From NCBI GenBank assembly GCA_029747585.1, contig JAPEVF010000660.1, positions 1 to 25,645 of the forward strand: a DNA stretch of 25,645 nt, in the 5' to 3' direction. The notes beneath the pieces were generated by a model. That model saw nothing but the letters and a program-made list of their open reading frames with translations, was not told the DNA's origin and did no database searches. Made by a program: the position numbers and the translations under genes. Positions 1 to 9,733 of this stretch are shown here, in pieces. The stretch is from Pleurotus djamor (lineage: Eukaryota > Basidiomycota > Agaricomycetes > Agaricales > Pleurotaceae). Numbering within the stretch: the stretch's first letter is position 1; every line of letters begins with the position of its first letter.

Positions 1-649
1 TTTGGGGTGCATTGGACTAGAATCGGAGGGTGGAAGTAAGAAACTAAGTACTCGGTCAATCGGGCTTGAGACATTTTCAAAAGTAGTACTCACTTTGGAC
101 GGGAAAGACAGCCAAGTGACAATCGAGGACTAGCCATCGTAGGTACGAGGAGGAGGACAGGGAGCAAGAAACAGCGACTCGAGCAAGTCATTTTGAACTC
201 CGATTAGGGCAAATGTTAGGAGAGTGCAGGTCGAGCTCAAGGCAGTGGGCACAGAAACACGATGGGTAATAGATCTGGGGTGGAGGGAGAGAGGAGAGGA
301 GAGCGCAGATCCTGCTCAAAGGCACAGAAGCNACTTTGGCCAAAATGCTCGCTCGCTTGAAAAAGAAGCAGAGTGGCTGATCAGAAACTGATCAAGAAGG
401 CGAAATAGTCCCGAAAAGGACCATGACTTACCGGATAAGGGAGAAAAGAAGCAGAAAAAGCGGAAAGAATGCGGAAAAGAAGTCTGATGAAGAAGGCGCT
501 GATCAAGCTCAAGGCACCGAAGCATTTCCTGCGGGGGACGGTAGATGATAAGAACGAGCCTACACTCCGTTTCGGCCTCGTAACAAGGGGGACAAGCCGT
601 AGACACATGAGTATCGTATTCGTTCTGCGCCCATCGGATTTTTAGAAAG

Positions 650-1180
650 CTAGGCAATCAGAGAAGAGACACTTACAAGTTCAGGAAGATGGTTCACTCC
701 GGAAACGAAGCAACCCACGCTACGGGAGCGGTAGTCGATACCGGATTCGAGCAGTGCCAGAAACCCATGTTCCAGAAGTTTACGGGTGCTAGGAGACATA
801 ATTTGAGCATCCCGAATGGAAACACCAAATTCCACGTTATCAAACAAATCAACGTCCTTCAGAAACGAGCCTTGCTTAGTAGCAAGCTGGCCAAGATTAC
901 TTCCTTGCCATCTAACGATGATGCAGTCAGGCAAGCTCCAACACTGGGAATATTCTTTTGCTTACGCATTGATATTGAGCCGATCAGTAGGCATTTCCTC
1001 ATACGACTGGCCACGAGACAGAAGAAACTCATAGAAGGAACCATGGTCAAGGTTGCGATTAGAAGTTGAGCCACTTGGAATTTCGACAGAGATGCCGACC
1101 TTCGGTGGTCGCACCGTCAGTGTGTACGGTCACGTAAAGATGGTCAAGTGCGGGCTCACCACGGCTATCTTAGATACCAT
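650..1180 (-). pseudogene. Polyketide synthase ketosynthase domain, N-terminal fragment
   Basis: A beta-ketoacyl synthase (KS) domain joins acyl units in polyketide assembly. On the minus strand three exons splice in phase: 1180-1160 (starts MVSKIAV), 1099-966 and 911-677, with introns of 60 bp (1159-1100) and 54 bp (965-912). The translation gives the usual KS opening VGISVEIPSG, then FYEFLLSRGQSYEEMP, WQGSNLGQ, DLFDNVEFGVSIRDAQIM and RKLLEHGFLALLESGIDYRS, ending near GCFVSG. These match in order the first ~125 residues of fungal PKS KS domains. The start is the first ATG in front of the KS, so nothing precedes the domain. A fourth exon (624-316) can be joined through a 52-bp intron and stays open for 102 codons, but its translation is not clearly KS; a DTACSSS-type active site is not recognisable (only a weak STAC). 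The rest of a PKS, normally thousands of residues, is absent. I infer a truncated remnant whose early exons are still intact. Confidence 0.72.
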
Positions 1181-2356
1181 CGTCAGAAAGTGGAGGAGAT
1201 AGATGCAAAGAGCTACAGCTTCGCGAGGAGCGGGATTGTATTTATACACGCAGTCTGATGGAGGAAGCGGCTCCATCACGAGAAAACATCCTTTCTGGGA
1301 GGCCAGAGCGGTTTGAATGCATGACACACACCGGTTCGGTCGGTATGTCGATATGTCTGGTTCGTGGTAGACCCTAGCCAACAGCAGGGACGCGAAGGCA
1401 AAGATTGATGAGTCGATAGAATGTACCAGTACGTTGCTCCCATCATCAAGTGCTCGTATCTGCTCCGTGCCCTCCCACTCCCCTGAACCAGGCATACGGA
1501 CAGGAGATGCAAGTGCCCATCGGATGAGAGAAAGAGAAACCGTATTCTAGAGTGCGAGGGGTGACAGCAATGTCCGAACGGCTGGCGTTTGAGCTTGAGT
1601 TGAAGCTTTCATATAAAGCGCAATCAAGACTGAATGGTGTTAGAAAAGAGTGGAGCGTTGAAGTAGAATCGAGATGAATACTACGAAGGCAAGGGATGAA
1701 CGCGTTGGGGCGGACTTCGCCGCGGAGTGGATCAGGACACATATTTCCAACCTCCGCTCGTTGACGGGTTCTCTACTCTACTAGACGCCCATGGGACTCA
1801 CGTCTTGTGCAAATCTTGTGAGCTCCTCAAGGGGGCCTCATGCACATACACACCGCATGATAAGATCTTTTCGGGCGCGCTATCCTCATCAGAAGTACTT
1901 GATGTTCTTCGCACTCCAAGTTAGCGTCCTTCATATCAGCATGCCGTCAAAGCATCAAAGTCAGTATCACCGCCAGTAACATATCCGATCTCAGGCCTCC
2001 AGGAACACATCAGATTGCGTATTACATGCGTTCACGTCGCATCTATCATACATCATATCTCGGGCGCAGTCTCATATATTTATGGTGTCTGTCACTTCAT
2101 TCAAATTATCCGCATCGGCTTCATCACCACGCGTGTGTTGACCTCCCCGTAAGTTCAAGGACGTCACGCCAGATGTACTCACACACACATTCACACCACA
2201 ACTTGGCCTCGATCCCTATCAGGTATGCTTGAGAGAATAACGATAAGGACGCGGCCCCCGCCCAGTGAGTTTCCCACTCCTCATGACTTCACCTAAATAA
2301 AGCCATCTTCCAAATTGGTGTTTCTTCCCAGGTCAATTACTTCGGTGCTCACCAAC
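1181..2356. other. Intergenic region, no gene recognised
   Basis: Only short open frames occur here, none with recognisable protein features. The stretch should contain the promoters of the KS fragment (leftward) and of the antiporter gene (rightward). An AT-rich CATATATTTATGG at about 2074-2086 is a possible TATA element, far upstream of the antiporter ATG. Confidence 0.4.
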
Positions 2357-4041
2357 ATGTTCGCGGCGAAAAGAGCTGCAGCTGAACAGGTTTGACCTTG
2401 GTGCTTCGCTTTTCAGAAAATGCCCTCATTTTGATGGGTTCATTCGCGTCTAGGGAGGCATCCTTTCCGGTGATAATCCGTCCATTTACAGTGGAACAGA
2501 TCCCTTTCGACTTTGGGCTATCCAGACAGGCAAGTCTTTACGATGTCATCCAAGCATCGAATCATCAATATACTATGTAGTGGTCATCATCGTGACATCT
2601 CGAGTATGCTACCTTGCCTTGGGACCGACGAAGCAACCCCGTGTTGTGGCCGAGATTATGGGGGGAATCGTTCTTGGCCCTACCCTTTTGGGGCGCATAC
2701 CAGGATTCAGCGAGACCATCTTTCCCCCAGAATCTATTCCCCTTCTTCAACTCTGCGCGACATTGGGTCTCGCAGGGTTCCTCTTTCTAGCGGCTCTTGA
2801 AATCGACATTGGCGCGATGACACAATTCGGAAAGAGAGCTCTCGCTGTCTCTATTGCTGGTCTGGCATTCCCTGTTGGGTTTGGTGCTTTGCTCGCCGTC
2901 ATATTGTACCCACAATTCAGCAATCCATCCGTTAACTATGGTCACTTCATCCTTTTCAATATTGTGTCGGTCAGCATCACAGCTTTTCCCATCCTTTGCA
3001 GAATGCTTGAGGAACTTCGTCTCTTCGACACTCAGCTTGGAGTCGTGGTCATCTCCGCAGGCGTTGGAAATGACATCGTTGGATGGGTGCTGCTCGCTCT
3101 GGCCGTTACCTTGACGAACTCCGGTCCTTCGCTCACCCCACTATGGATTGTACTTGCCTGCGTCGGGTTCACTATTGTGAACATATTCCCAGTGAGGTGG
3201 GGGTATCGCTATCTGGCTCGGAGGACAGGCGGTCTTGATTCGGGAATTCCTTCCGCCTTCATGATGTCCTTGGCTATCTTTATCCTCCTCCTCAACGCGT
3301 TTTTCACAGATATAATCGGACTTCATGCAATATTCGGTGAACTCCCTGCTTCCAGCCTGCTTGACCACCCCTGATATTATCTCAACAGGCGCATTTCTGA
3401 CTGGTCTCCTCATACCTCGGGACAACGGATTTGCTCAGAACATGTTCTCTCGCCTGGACGACATCATCTCCACCATCTTCCTTCCAATAGTATGTCGCCC
3501 CTTCTTTTCTATTTGCTACCACAATCTCTCATCTCTGAGTAGTACTTCACATTATCAGGGCTTAAGACTGATCTCGGGCTGTTGAACACGGGCAAAGCGT
3601 GGGGATTCACTATCCTCGTCTGCGTACTTGCTTTCGCTGGGAAATTCTTTGGATGTGGCGCCGCAGCAAGGTTGACGGGGTTCAACACCCGAGAATCGTG
3701 TGCCGTCGGTACGCTCATGACGTGTAAAGGGTGCGTAAATACGCCATTGGCATGAGGAGAACAGAGTTCTGATAACCTGGGTGATTCCATGCAGGCTTCT
3801 GGAACTTATTGTCATCAATCTGGGATTGCAAGCTCAGATATTGACGAAAATAGTCTTCGCCATGTTCGTCGTGCATGCGATGGTGTTGACTTTCATCATT
3901 ACGCCATTGACTGCCCTGATTCTCCCCGAGAGGGTGCGAAGCGGTCTTTCAAAGGCATCTGGGGATGTTGAGAGTACCACTGGTGTAAGTGATTTCGGTA
4001 GTGCTGCTGGCGAAGTCGAACCCGGAAAAGTGTTGGTGTAA
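2357..4041 (+). CDS. K+/H+ antiporter, KHA1-like (CPA2 family), short form
   Basis: Integral membrane cation/proton exchanger of the CPA2 family; yeast Kha1 acts in internal membranes in potassium and pH homeostasis. Six exons splice in phase: 2357-2389, 2454-2529, 2581-3336, 3389-3489, 3543-3730, 3795-4041, giving 466 aa. The order fits the family: N-terminal GGILSGDNPSIYSGTDPFRL, then QPRVVAEIMGGIVLGPTLLG (first signature), repeated hydrophobic segments, GNDIVGWVLLAL (membrane carboxylate region), IIGLHAIFG, FLTGLLIPRDNGF, YFTLSGLKTDLGLLN, MTCKGLLELIVINLGLQ and FIITPLTALILPERVR. The start ATG lies 11 codons before the conserved GG motif. The second intron (2530-2580) uses a GC donor within CAG/GCAAGT. 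The protein stops about 35 residues after the last membrane segment, whereas fungal KHA1 proteins usually carry a cytoplasmic tail of several hundred residues. No tail exon was found in the 580 bp before the next gene. Confidence 0.88.
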
Positions 4042-4565
4042 CGTATCGCAACTTATCAAGGGTGTTCGGGGCTTAAACTTGTCTTAGAAATTCGCCGTGT
4101 ACAATCAATCATTATCGAAAGCGTAGCTATTCCTCTACTCTCCGCGATCAAGGTGTGGCGCAATAGCAGAGGAGTAAGTTTAGTCTGATGTGTGTCACAG
4201 TGTCTCCCATAGTGTCTCTCATGTCCAAGAGCATATGGTGTTGGTTGATGAGTTTCCCCGAGCCCTCACCTCAATTTCGGTTAGGTCGGAATCACTTGGG
4301 TCTGACATTTGCCATACAGCTCCCCATACGGTGTGACCGATCCCCCTCCTCGTTTGATTGAGGGGGCGTTCTGATGTGTCGTGACTTCGAGAGCAAGCGC
4401 CATCGACCTGATCATCACGGGTAGGCCTTTTACTCCCTGTGCATCGGGTCTAAGCACTCATCATGATGACGTTGACGGATGGGTGTCTCCAAAGCACCAA
4501 TGTGGATATGTTGGTCGTCTCATCAGTATAGTTAATTGCCCGCCTTGCTCGGTGAAGGATCAAGC
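4042..4565. other. Intergenic region between antiporter and GFA gene
   Basis: No coding potential was recognised. A perfect 7-bp stem (CCCCCTC ... GAGGGGG, about 4342-4366, loop 11 nt) lies in the middle. It has no obvious role and may only be local structure. I also looked here for an extension of the antiporter tail and found none. Confidence 0.4.
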
Positions 4566-4573
4566 TATAAAAG
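4566..4573 (+). promoter_or_regulatory. TATA box of the GFA gene
   Basis: TATAAAAG stands 51 bp in front of the ATG at 4624, a normal distance for a short fungal 5' leader. It is a consensus TATA element on the coding strand. Confidence 0.6.
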
Positions 4574-4623
4574 TTGGGTGGTAAGACGCGTAGCAAGCCA
4601 CAACAGCGTCCAAGCCTAACAAT

Positions 4624-5171
4624 ATGCCTTCTCTGAACATACCTCAACATGGCAAATGTCTGTGCTCTCGAGTACAGTTCGAACTTCGTGGTCCCCCGAA
4701 ATCCCACTTTGTTTGTCACTGCCGCAATTGTCAACACTTCAGTGGGTCTGCTTTCATGACCAACGTCTTCTACATCCCCGAGGTATGTCCATCACGTTGC
4801 CACCCACGTAACGTCAATACAAACTGGGATATGGCTAGGACGTTGTCATCACTCAGGGAGCAGAAGCGATGAAGCATTATGAAGACTCGGACACTGAGAG
4901 TGGCCGTCCAATCACCCGGTCGTTCTGTCAGGAGTGTGGATCGTCCCTCTTCTTGAAGATCAAGCCTCTCGATTTCGTCATCGTCTGCTCGGGAAATATG
5001 CAGGGAAATACTGAGTTGGGTAAGTATTCGCCTTCACGACCGTTCAATTTCGCTGACACCGTGTCCTCAGTACCCAAGCAGCAGATATACTGCGACGACA
5101 AAAGGCCTTGGGCGATAGTAAATTCTGAGCCAAGTCTTGCTCCCGGAGAAGTAGAGATAGTCATGGCTTAA
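4624..5171 (+). CDS. GFA / CENP-V-type zinc-binding protein (Mss4-like fold)
   Basis: Member of the glutathione-dependent formaldehyde-activating enzyme (GFA) domain family, a small beta-sheet fold holding structural and labile zinc. The biochemical role of most fungal members is unknown, so formaldehyde or glutathione chemistry should not be assumed. Three exons splice in phase: 4624-4782, 4839-5019 and 5071-5171, introns 56 and 51 bp, protein 146 aa, the usual family length. Zinc ligand motifs are all present: GKCLCSRV (Cys12, Cys14), CHCRNCQHFSGSAF, and FCQECGSSLF. The C-terminal PKQQIYCDDKRPW is also typical, and confirms the second splice (TTG G / TA CCC). The TATA box at 4566 and the fit of ATG to the family N-terminus support the start. 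The gene converges on the hydrolase gene, whose stop codon is 122 bp away. Confidence 0.9.
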
Positions 5172-5293
5172 CTTGAATATATAGGGTGAATCAAGGGTAC
5201 AGGGGCGTCCGGATTGTGCTACGGCCTACGTAGTATCAGAGTAGTGCTTTCAAAAAGCGAATTTGGGCTGTTATATTGAGTTCGTAGCTCTAT

Positions 5294-6436
5294 TTAAAAC
5301 GACGTTGACGCGAGCCACCAACATTTGGAGGATATGGTACGCACCTGTCCGCCCTTCATGATGTCGAAATGTCCTCCAGGAGCTTCCACGAGAGTGACGA
5401 CTGGGGATCGAAAGAGTTGTGAGCGTAGAATTGCCTGCTCAGGCGGTCGACTCACTGTCTGGGGCCGCCTCGGCAACGCTTTTCGCGACAGCAAAGGGGA
5501 TCATGTCATCGTCCTTTGTCGCGATGACGAGCATTGGGGCATAAGCAATTTTGAGGTTGACACCGGGGCGAGTACCCATGATCTCAAAGCAAACTCGAGG
5601 GTTGATTAGGTTTGGAGCCTCTGTGAAAGGTATCTTGCCTTGCGCAAACATGGCAACGAAACCTTCAAGACGAACATGAGGAAAAGTAAACGACATCCTG
5701 TTACAACCAACCTGGGAGCGCACTCGGTGTATTCAAGGCGGCATATTCATTCGGTGTTCCGACAGCTTGTACAAAAATTGGCGATAGACCGAGCTTGCTT
5801 TTGATCGTGTCCATAAGAGCCCAGAACATGAGCCATGGGTTGAAAGGCATCGCATTCAATGAAGCGTATCCTGCGCACATTGTGTTCAGAACGGTGGAAG
5901 TAGATCAAGCGAAGACACACCAACCATCCAACATAGGTGAATGAGCCATACCTCCAGCAAGGCCTGTGTCCTCGAGTAGCAGCTGAGCAACAGATAAGCC
6001 GCTGAGGGCACTACCCATCACGACGATTTTGTCATTGCGAAAGCTTTCAGGTCGTTCTCGAGCCCATTTTAAAACGGTTTTATAGTCTTGCAACTGTTGT
6101 TCGAGAGAAACAAGGTTGCGAGGTTCGCCATCTGAGTCACCGAAGCCGCGGTAGTCGAAGATCAAGGATGCGTAGCCGGCGTCTATCGCCCAGCGCTCCC
6201 CGAAGATGGCGAGTCCAGCTTCCTTGATTACCATCATCCTGAAGCGAAGTCGACGAGGTTCAGCATCATCCCAGCAGAAACGCAAAAGAGTCGACGCACC
6301 CGTGGCCAGCAATCACGAGTGGAAGAGATTTGTCGGCCCCGGCTTTGGGCTTGAAAAGCCATACATCCAATGACACACTTGAGCCCTGGGTCGACTGTGC
6401 GCACGGAATCTTCAACGATTCCCTGGTGAATGCCAT
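5294..6436 (-). CDS. Alpha/beta hydrolase, serine hydrolase superfamily
   Basis: Alpha/beta hydrolase resembling fungal and bacterial YcjY/dienelactone-hydrolase-like proteins; substrate unknown. Five exons on the minus strand: 6436-6300, 6238-5925, 5870-5712, 5662-5456, 5400-5294; introns 61, 54, 49 and 55 bp; 307 aa. Landmarks in order: LPLVIAGHG (oxyanion-hole strand, residues 38-46), LIFDYRGFGDSDGEPR (71-86), VVMGSALSGLS (nucleophile elbow, Ser125 by position), APMLVIATKDDDMIP (acid, Asp 254-256) and APGGHFD (catalytic His283). The whole triad is therefore present. The elbow reads A-L-S-G-L instead of the common S-x-S-G-G. I chose the ATG at 6436 over the one at 6491 because only the former is in frame with the conserved strand. 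The C-terminus after GGQ (residue 291) reads through a possible donor GTGCGT and is not family-like, so the last helix may be missing or on an unseen exon. Confidence 0.85.
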
Positions 6437-7009
6437 TTTCGCGTCCGCTGTGCACCGAAGTCGCTAGTGTAACAGGTCTTCTAAATTCCATCCCTCGGTC
6501 AGCTCCTTCATTTCATCAACATCCCACGTTCTAACCTTTTCCGATATCAGGCCTTTCTCGCCGCCGCCTCCTCCTCACGCTTGACGTGAGATCCCCGCAT
6601 GGAAAAAATAGGTTGAATAAGGGCTGGGCACGCCGAATCACTTGTTCGATATTCCTCGTTCACCGGCTTACCCACAAGAAGTGTGGGTGAGCGCATGTTT
6701 TGTGATGTGATCGAAGTTCCTTGCTCTGTGCGACCAGTGTTGATTGATCTTCCAGATCCAATTCCATGGGGCCATGGTGGTATATGGTGGGAGATGGTTC
6801 AATGTGTAAGTCTTCCCAATGGATCAGAAGACCCGATAGAAATGTTGGTGATGTTCAACAACGTTCCTGCCCGTTGTGCACGTATCATCCATGCCAGCCC
6901 CTAAAATGGAATTGCCGTCGAACATCCTTGATCAGGTGAAGGCAGATATATATATCGCCACATTGGGAACCCTCTCAATCTCAGCACTCCATCGTCCTCA
7001 ATCGAATCC
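6437..7009. other. Divergent intergenic promoter region
   Basis: This 573-bp stretch separates the leftward hydrolase gene from the rightward acyltransferase gene. It contains a perfect 7-bp inverted repeat ACCCACA / TGTGGGT with a 5-nt spacer (6670-6688), possibly a dyad binding site. An open frame at 6683-6904 has no recognisable features and I do not call it. Confidence 0.4.
6947..6954 (+). promoter_or_regulatory. TATA box of the acyltransferase gene
   Basis: TATATATA lies 56 bp before the ATG at 7010, about the same distance as in the GFA gene. It is a likely core promoter element. Confidence 0.5.
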
Positions 7010-8415
7010 ATGGCAGAGAAAATTCTCATCAAGTTCGATCCCAATGTCTTCCGCTGGGCCGAGCTCCCCTCGAAAGATGGCTTCGTCCGTATGCTTGGAG
7101 GAGGAGAGGTCACCCAAGATACTTGGAACCGCTTCCACAAGGGCGACCAGAACTTATTTTTCGGAGTCTACATTGATGTCTCAATTCCAGTATCCGAGAC
7201 CAAGTTTCAGCAGGCTGCTCGTGACGCCTGGCTTTGGCTCCGCTTCCACATACCAACAATCGCATCAGCCGTTGACCCCACCGACGATGGCACCTCCCGT
7301 CTTGTGTACAAACTAGGGACCGATGCCAGCGTTGCCGAGTGGGCCTCTCGCACCTTTACCGTCTTCAAACGCCCTCAGATTGATATCGACGCCTTTCGCA
7401 TCGAAGCTGGTCGGAAGCGAATCCCGTCTCCCGAGGGCGATCAGACGTGGGGATATCTCCTCATGGGGCCCGATCAACCAGATGGACTTGTCAAGAAATT
7501 CGGGTTCTTGTTCCACACCCATCATGCTCCATTTGACGGCGATGGTCTCAAGGTCATCGTCAACATGTACCTTACTCAACTCGCAAAGAGTCTCAGTCCT
7601 CGCGACACTCCTCAGCCGCCTCTTCAGTGGGGTAGCGAAGGTGTCAATCTCGCCCCTGCCGTTTTCAATATCCTCCTTCCTTCTGTCCCCCAACCTATCC
7701 TTCCCGGTGCACCTGAAGAACCTAGCTTTTCCCATCCTTACTATGGCACGCTTGGTGCCATTCTTCAGATCCTAGGGGAAGGTATGAACGTAAGTGACAT
7801 GTTGATTACATTCACTTTCTCATCTAATCTCACCACATCCCCTTAGAGCCCGTATGGTTTCAAGCCCCGAAACCCAGATCCTGGCATGCCCACCCACTCC
7901 AGAGAGGAAGTCGTCTTCACTGCCGACGAGTCAGCTAAAATTCTTGCTGCATTGAAGCTGAAAGGATCATCCGACGCCACCAAGGCGTATACTGTGTCAC
8001 ATTTGGGTACGCATTGTGTTTGTTCGTATCATTCCCCGGGGTTAATTGTATCTTCTTCGCTTTTAGCACACGCTGCCCTCGCCATGACTACCATTGCGGA
8101 CAACCCTCCTAGTGCTGAGGCAGCCTCCCAATTCCTGAACAACCAACACCTGCGTGATTGTCGTGCATTCTTGGTGGAACCCTATTCCTCTCGAGACGGG
8201 TATCCCGGATACGCGCTTGGCGTTGGTGGAATCNGTATNCCTGNCNNANAGCGCGACCAAGCTCATGGAGTGAACACTCAAAATTCAATGCAGGATATTA
8301 TTGAGGACATCATGGCACTTTGTGAGTAGTCGCTGCGAAAGGCATGAGGTAGCCCTGCGCCTGATTGACTTCAGATGTGATAGCGGTGCAAGAACCTAAC
8401 CCAAACTCTGAGTAA
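7010..8415 (+). CDS. HHxxxDG acyltransferase (CAT-like superfamily)
   Basis: Predicted acyl-CoA-dependent acyltransferase of the chloramphenicol-acetyltransferase-like fold, the superfamily of BAHD enzymes, trichothecene acetyltransferases and peptide-synthetase condensation domains. Four exons: 7010-7789, 7847-8006, 8067-8321, 8375-8415; introns 57, 60 and 53 bp; 411 aa. The catalytic motif HHAPFDG is at residues 171-177, in the expected first third-to-half of the protein, with His172 as the likely general base. The N-terminal half (FFGVYIDVSIPVSETKFQQA) suits the fold. Exon 3 holds six undetermined bases (8234-8249), but the frame is kept across them. The last exon is only 13 codons and the protein ends early: the C-terminal ~60-80 residues usual for such fungal proteins are not seen, so it may be truncated or the last exons missed. 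Substrate cannot be told. Its 5' neighbour, the hydrolase, is divergently transcribed. Confidence 0.8.
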
Positions 8416-8451
8416 CTCGATATCAGCATCTTCAAAGGGCGACCGAACCAC

Positions 8452-8960
8452 TCACGGTTCTACGTCTACAACTTTCCGAAACGATCGAAAAGGGCGGAGA
8501 GCTCCTTCATAATGACATAGTCCTCGTCCTTCTGCACCGCGTGGTTTGCGGATGTATGTGGATGCCAACTTGCCAAGCGAGTCGCGTTCTTGAGGGAACT
8601 TCTTCAAGGCAGGGAAAGCATTCTCATGCCTATTTTCGGGGATCAATGTATCAAGGAGGGGTGATATGAACCCAGTTAAAGCGTCCCTCGACAGTAACTT
8701 GAGGAGGGGTTCGAACGGTTAGGAAACATGCAGCGTAACGAACCGACATCGTTTGGCCAGAAGTCATAGGCCAACAATGATTCAATGCGGCACCCAAAGA
8801 GATCATTCGATCAATGTCCATCTGTACTCGCGAATCGGGAAGACAGTTCAAAGCGACTTACTAAATATTGACCAAATGTCGGAGACAGCAATGCTTGTTG
8901 GGTTTGTTGGGTTCTTGCTGGGTTCTTGGAGCTTGTGCGTAGTCGGACGATTCCGAATCT
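8452..8960 (-). pseudogene. Decayed or highly intron-split gene, unrecognised
   Basis: On the minus strand several short frames follow one another and look protein-like but lie in different phases. Going from 8960 downwards they read VSDIWSIF, then ESLLAYDFWPNDVGSL, then DALTGFISPLLDTLIPENRH, then ASWHPHTSANHAVQKDEDYV and finally KELSALFDRFGKL with a stop at about 8466. Some joins can be made with plausible splice sites (for example an acceptor CCTCAAG before the WHPHTS segment), but I could not build one continuous frame. I do not recognise the family. It could be a real gene with errors in my splicing, or a pseudogene. It converges with the acyltransferase, whose stop is at 8415. Confidence 0.35.
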
Positions 8961-9733
8961 CCGTTCGAACAATTTTCTCCGCAGGCGCTTAGGGCTTAGC
9001 GCTCGTGTCCGTGTTCTTTCGTCAACCATTCGTCCATGTTCACGAATCTCCTACTCCGTCCAATGGTACCTATACTAAATAATGGGCGTAATATGTAATC
9101 TCTCTCTCTGTGTCAATGCTGCGCCAAGTCTTTCTATCTCGCCGTCGGCCCTCTGGAATACCTTGGGCAAACATCAAGTAAATATCCGGTCTCGCTTACC
9201 CTGGTACATCGAACACAGGTGCGTTCTTGTCAGCCAGCCTTGAGTAGGTGAATGGGGTACTGACTTCGTCAAGAATTTCACAGCGAAAACCATTCACGGG
9301 CTCCACGCAGACGTCAAATTCGAGCCAAAATCTTCGGTGTTCCGGTCAATAAATATTGCAGCGTCGCGCCTAGTCTCTGTCGTTCCAAGTCCTATTCGAC
9401 CTGTCCGTTGACTTACTCGGGAGTGCTATCAACCAAAACCGTCATTTCCGCTCTACTTATTCGGTTCGTTTTCTGCACATTTCACTCTACTTCACTCCTA
9501 GCGTAGCGGCTAGTCCCAGGGCTGATGATTCCTTTTTTGATTCCCTTTTTAGCGTTTATGGTGGTGCATAAATACCCGTCGCCTTTGCTTCTTAGAAGGC
9601 AAGAACGTAGGCTGCAGACGTACCCTCCTGTTCAACAGCAAAGGCCATATCCTTTGACGTACTTACGTTGGTATTTGACAACAATACCCTCATGACAAAT
9701 TTACTAACTCGTTTGTAGATTCTTTAGCTCGAC
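8961..9733. other. Intergenic region upstream of the first secreted-protein gene
   Basis: No coding sequence is recognised. It carries the TATA element at 9568 and, close to the ATG, a TTTACTAAC ... TTTGTAG branch/acceptor pair ending at about 9719. This suggests an intron in the 5' leader that ends 14 nt before the start codon; the donor is uncertain. Confidence 0.4.
9568..9581 (+). promoter_or_regulatory. TATA element with CCGTCG block, secreted gene 1
   Basis: ATAAATA followed by CCCGTCG lies 160 bp before the ATG at 9734. The same arrangement, ATAAATA-GA-CCGTCG, occurs 133 bp before the paralogous gene at 11471, which supports both as homologous core promoters. Confidence 0.5.

Noticed and set aside
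80..191. Minus-strand frame with a signal-peptide-like start (MTCSSRCFLLPVLLLVPTM) and a donor GTGAGT near the window edge
   Set aside because: Only about 33 codons are visible, with no recognised domain and the next exon outside the window.
316..657. STAC motif as the ketosynthase active site
   Set aside because: The neighbouring residues do not fit the DTACSSS context and the spacing from the KS start is too short, so the match is probably chance.
6683..6904. 73-codon plus-strand frame between hydrolase and acyltransferase
   Set aside because: No family features, no splice-supported extension, and it overlaps the probable promoter of the acyltransferase.
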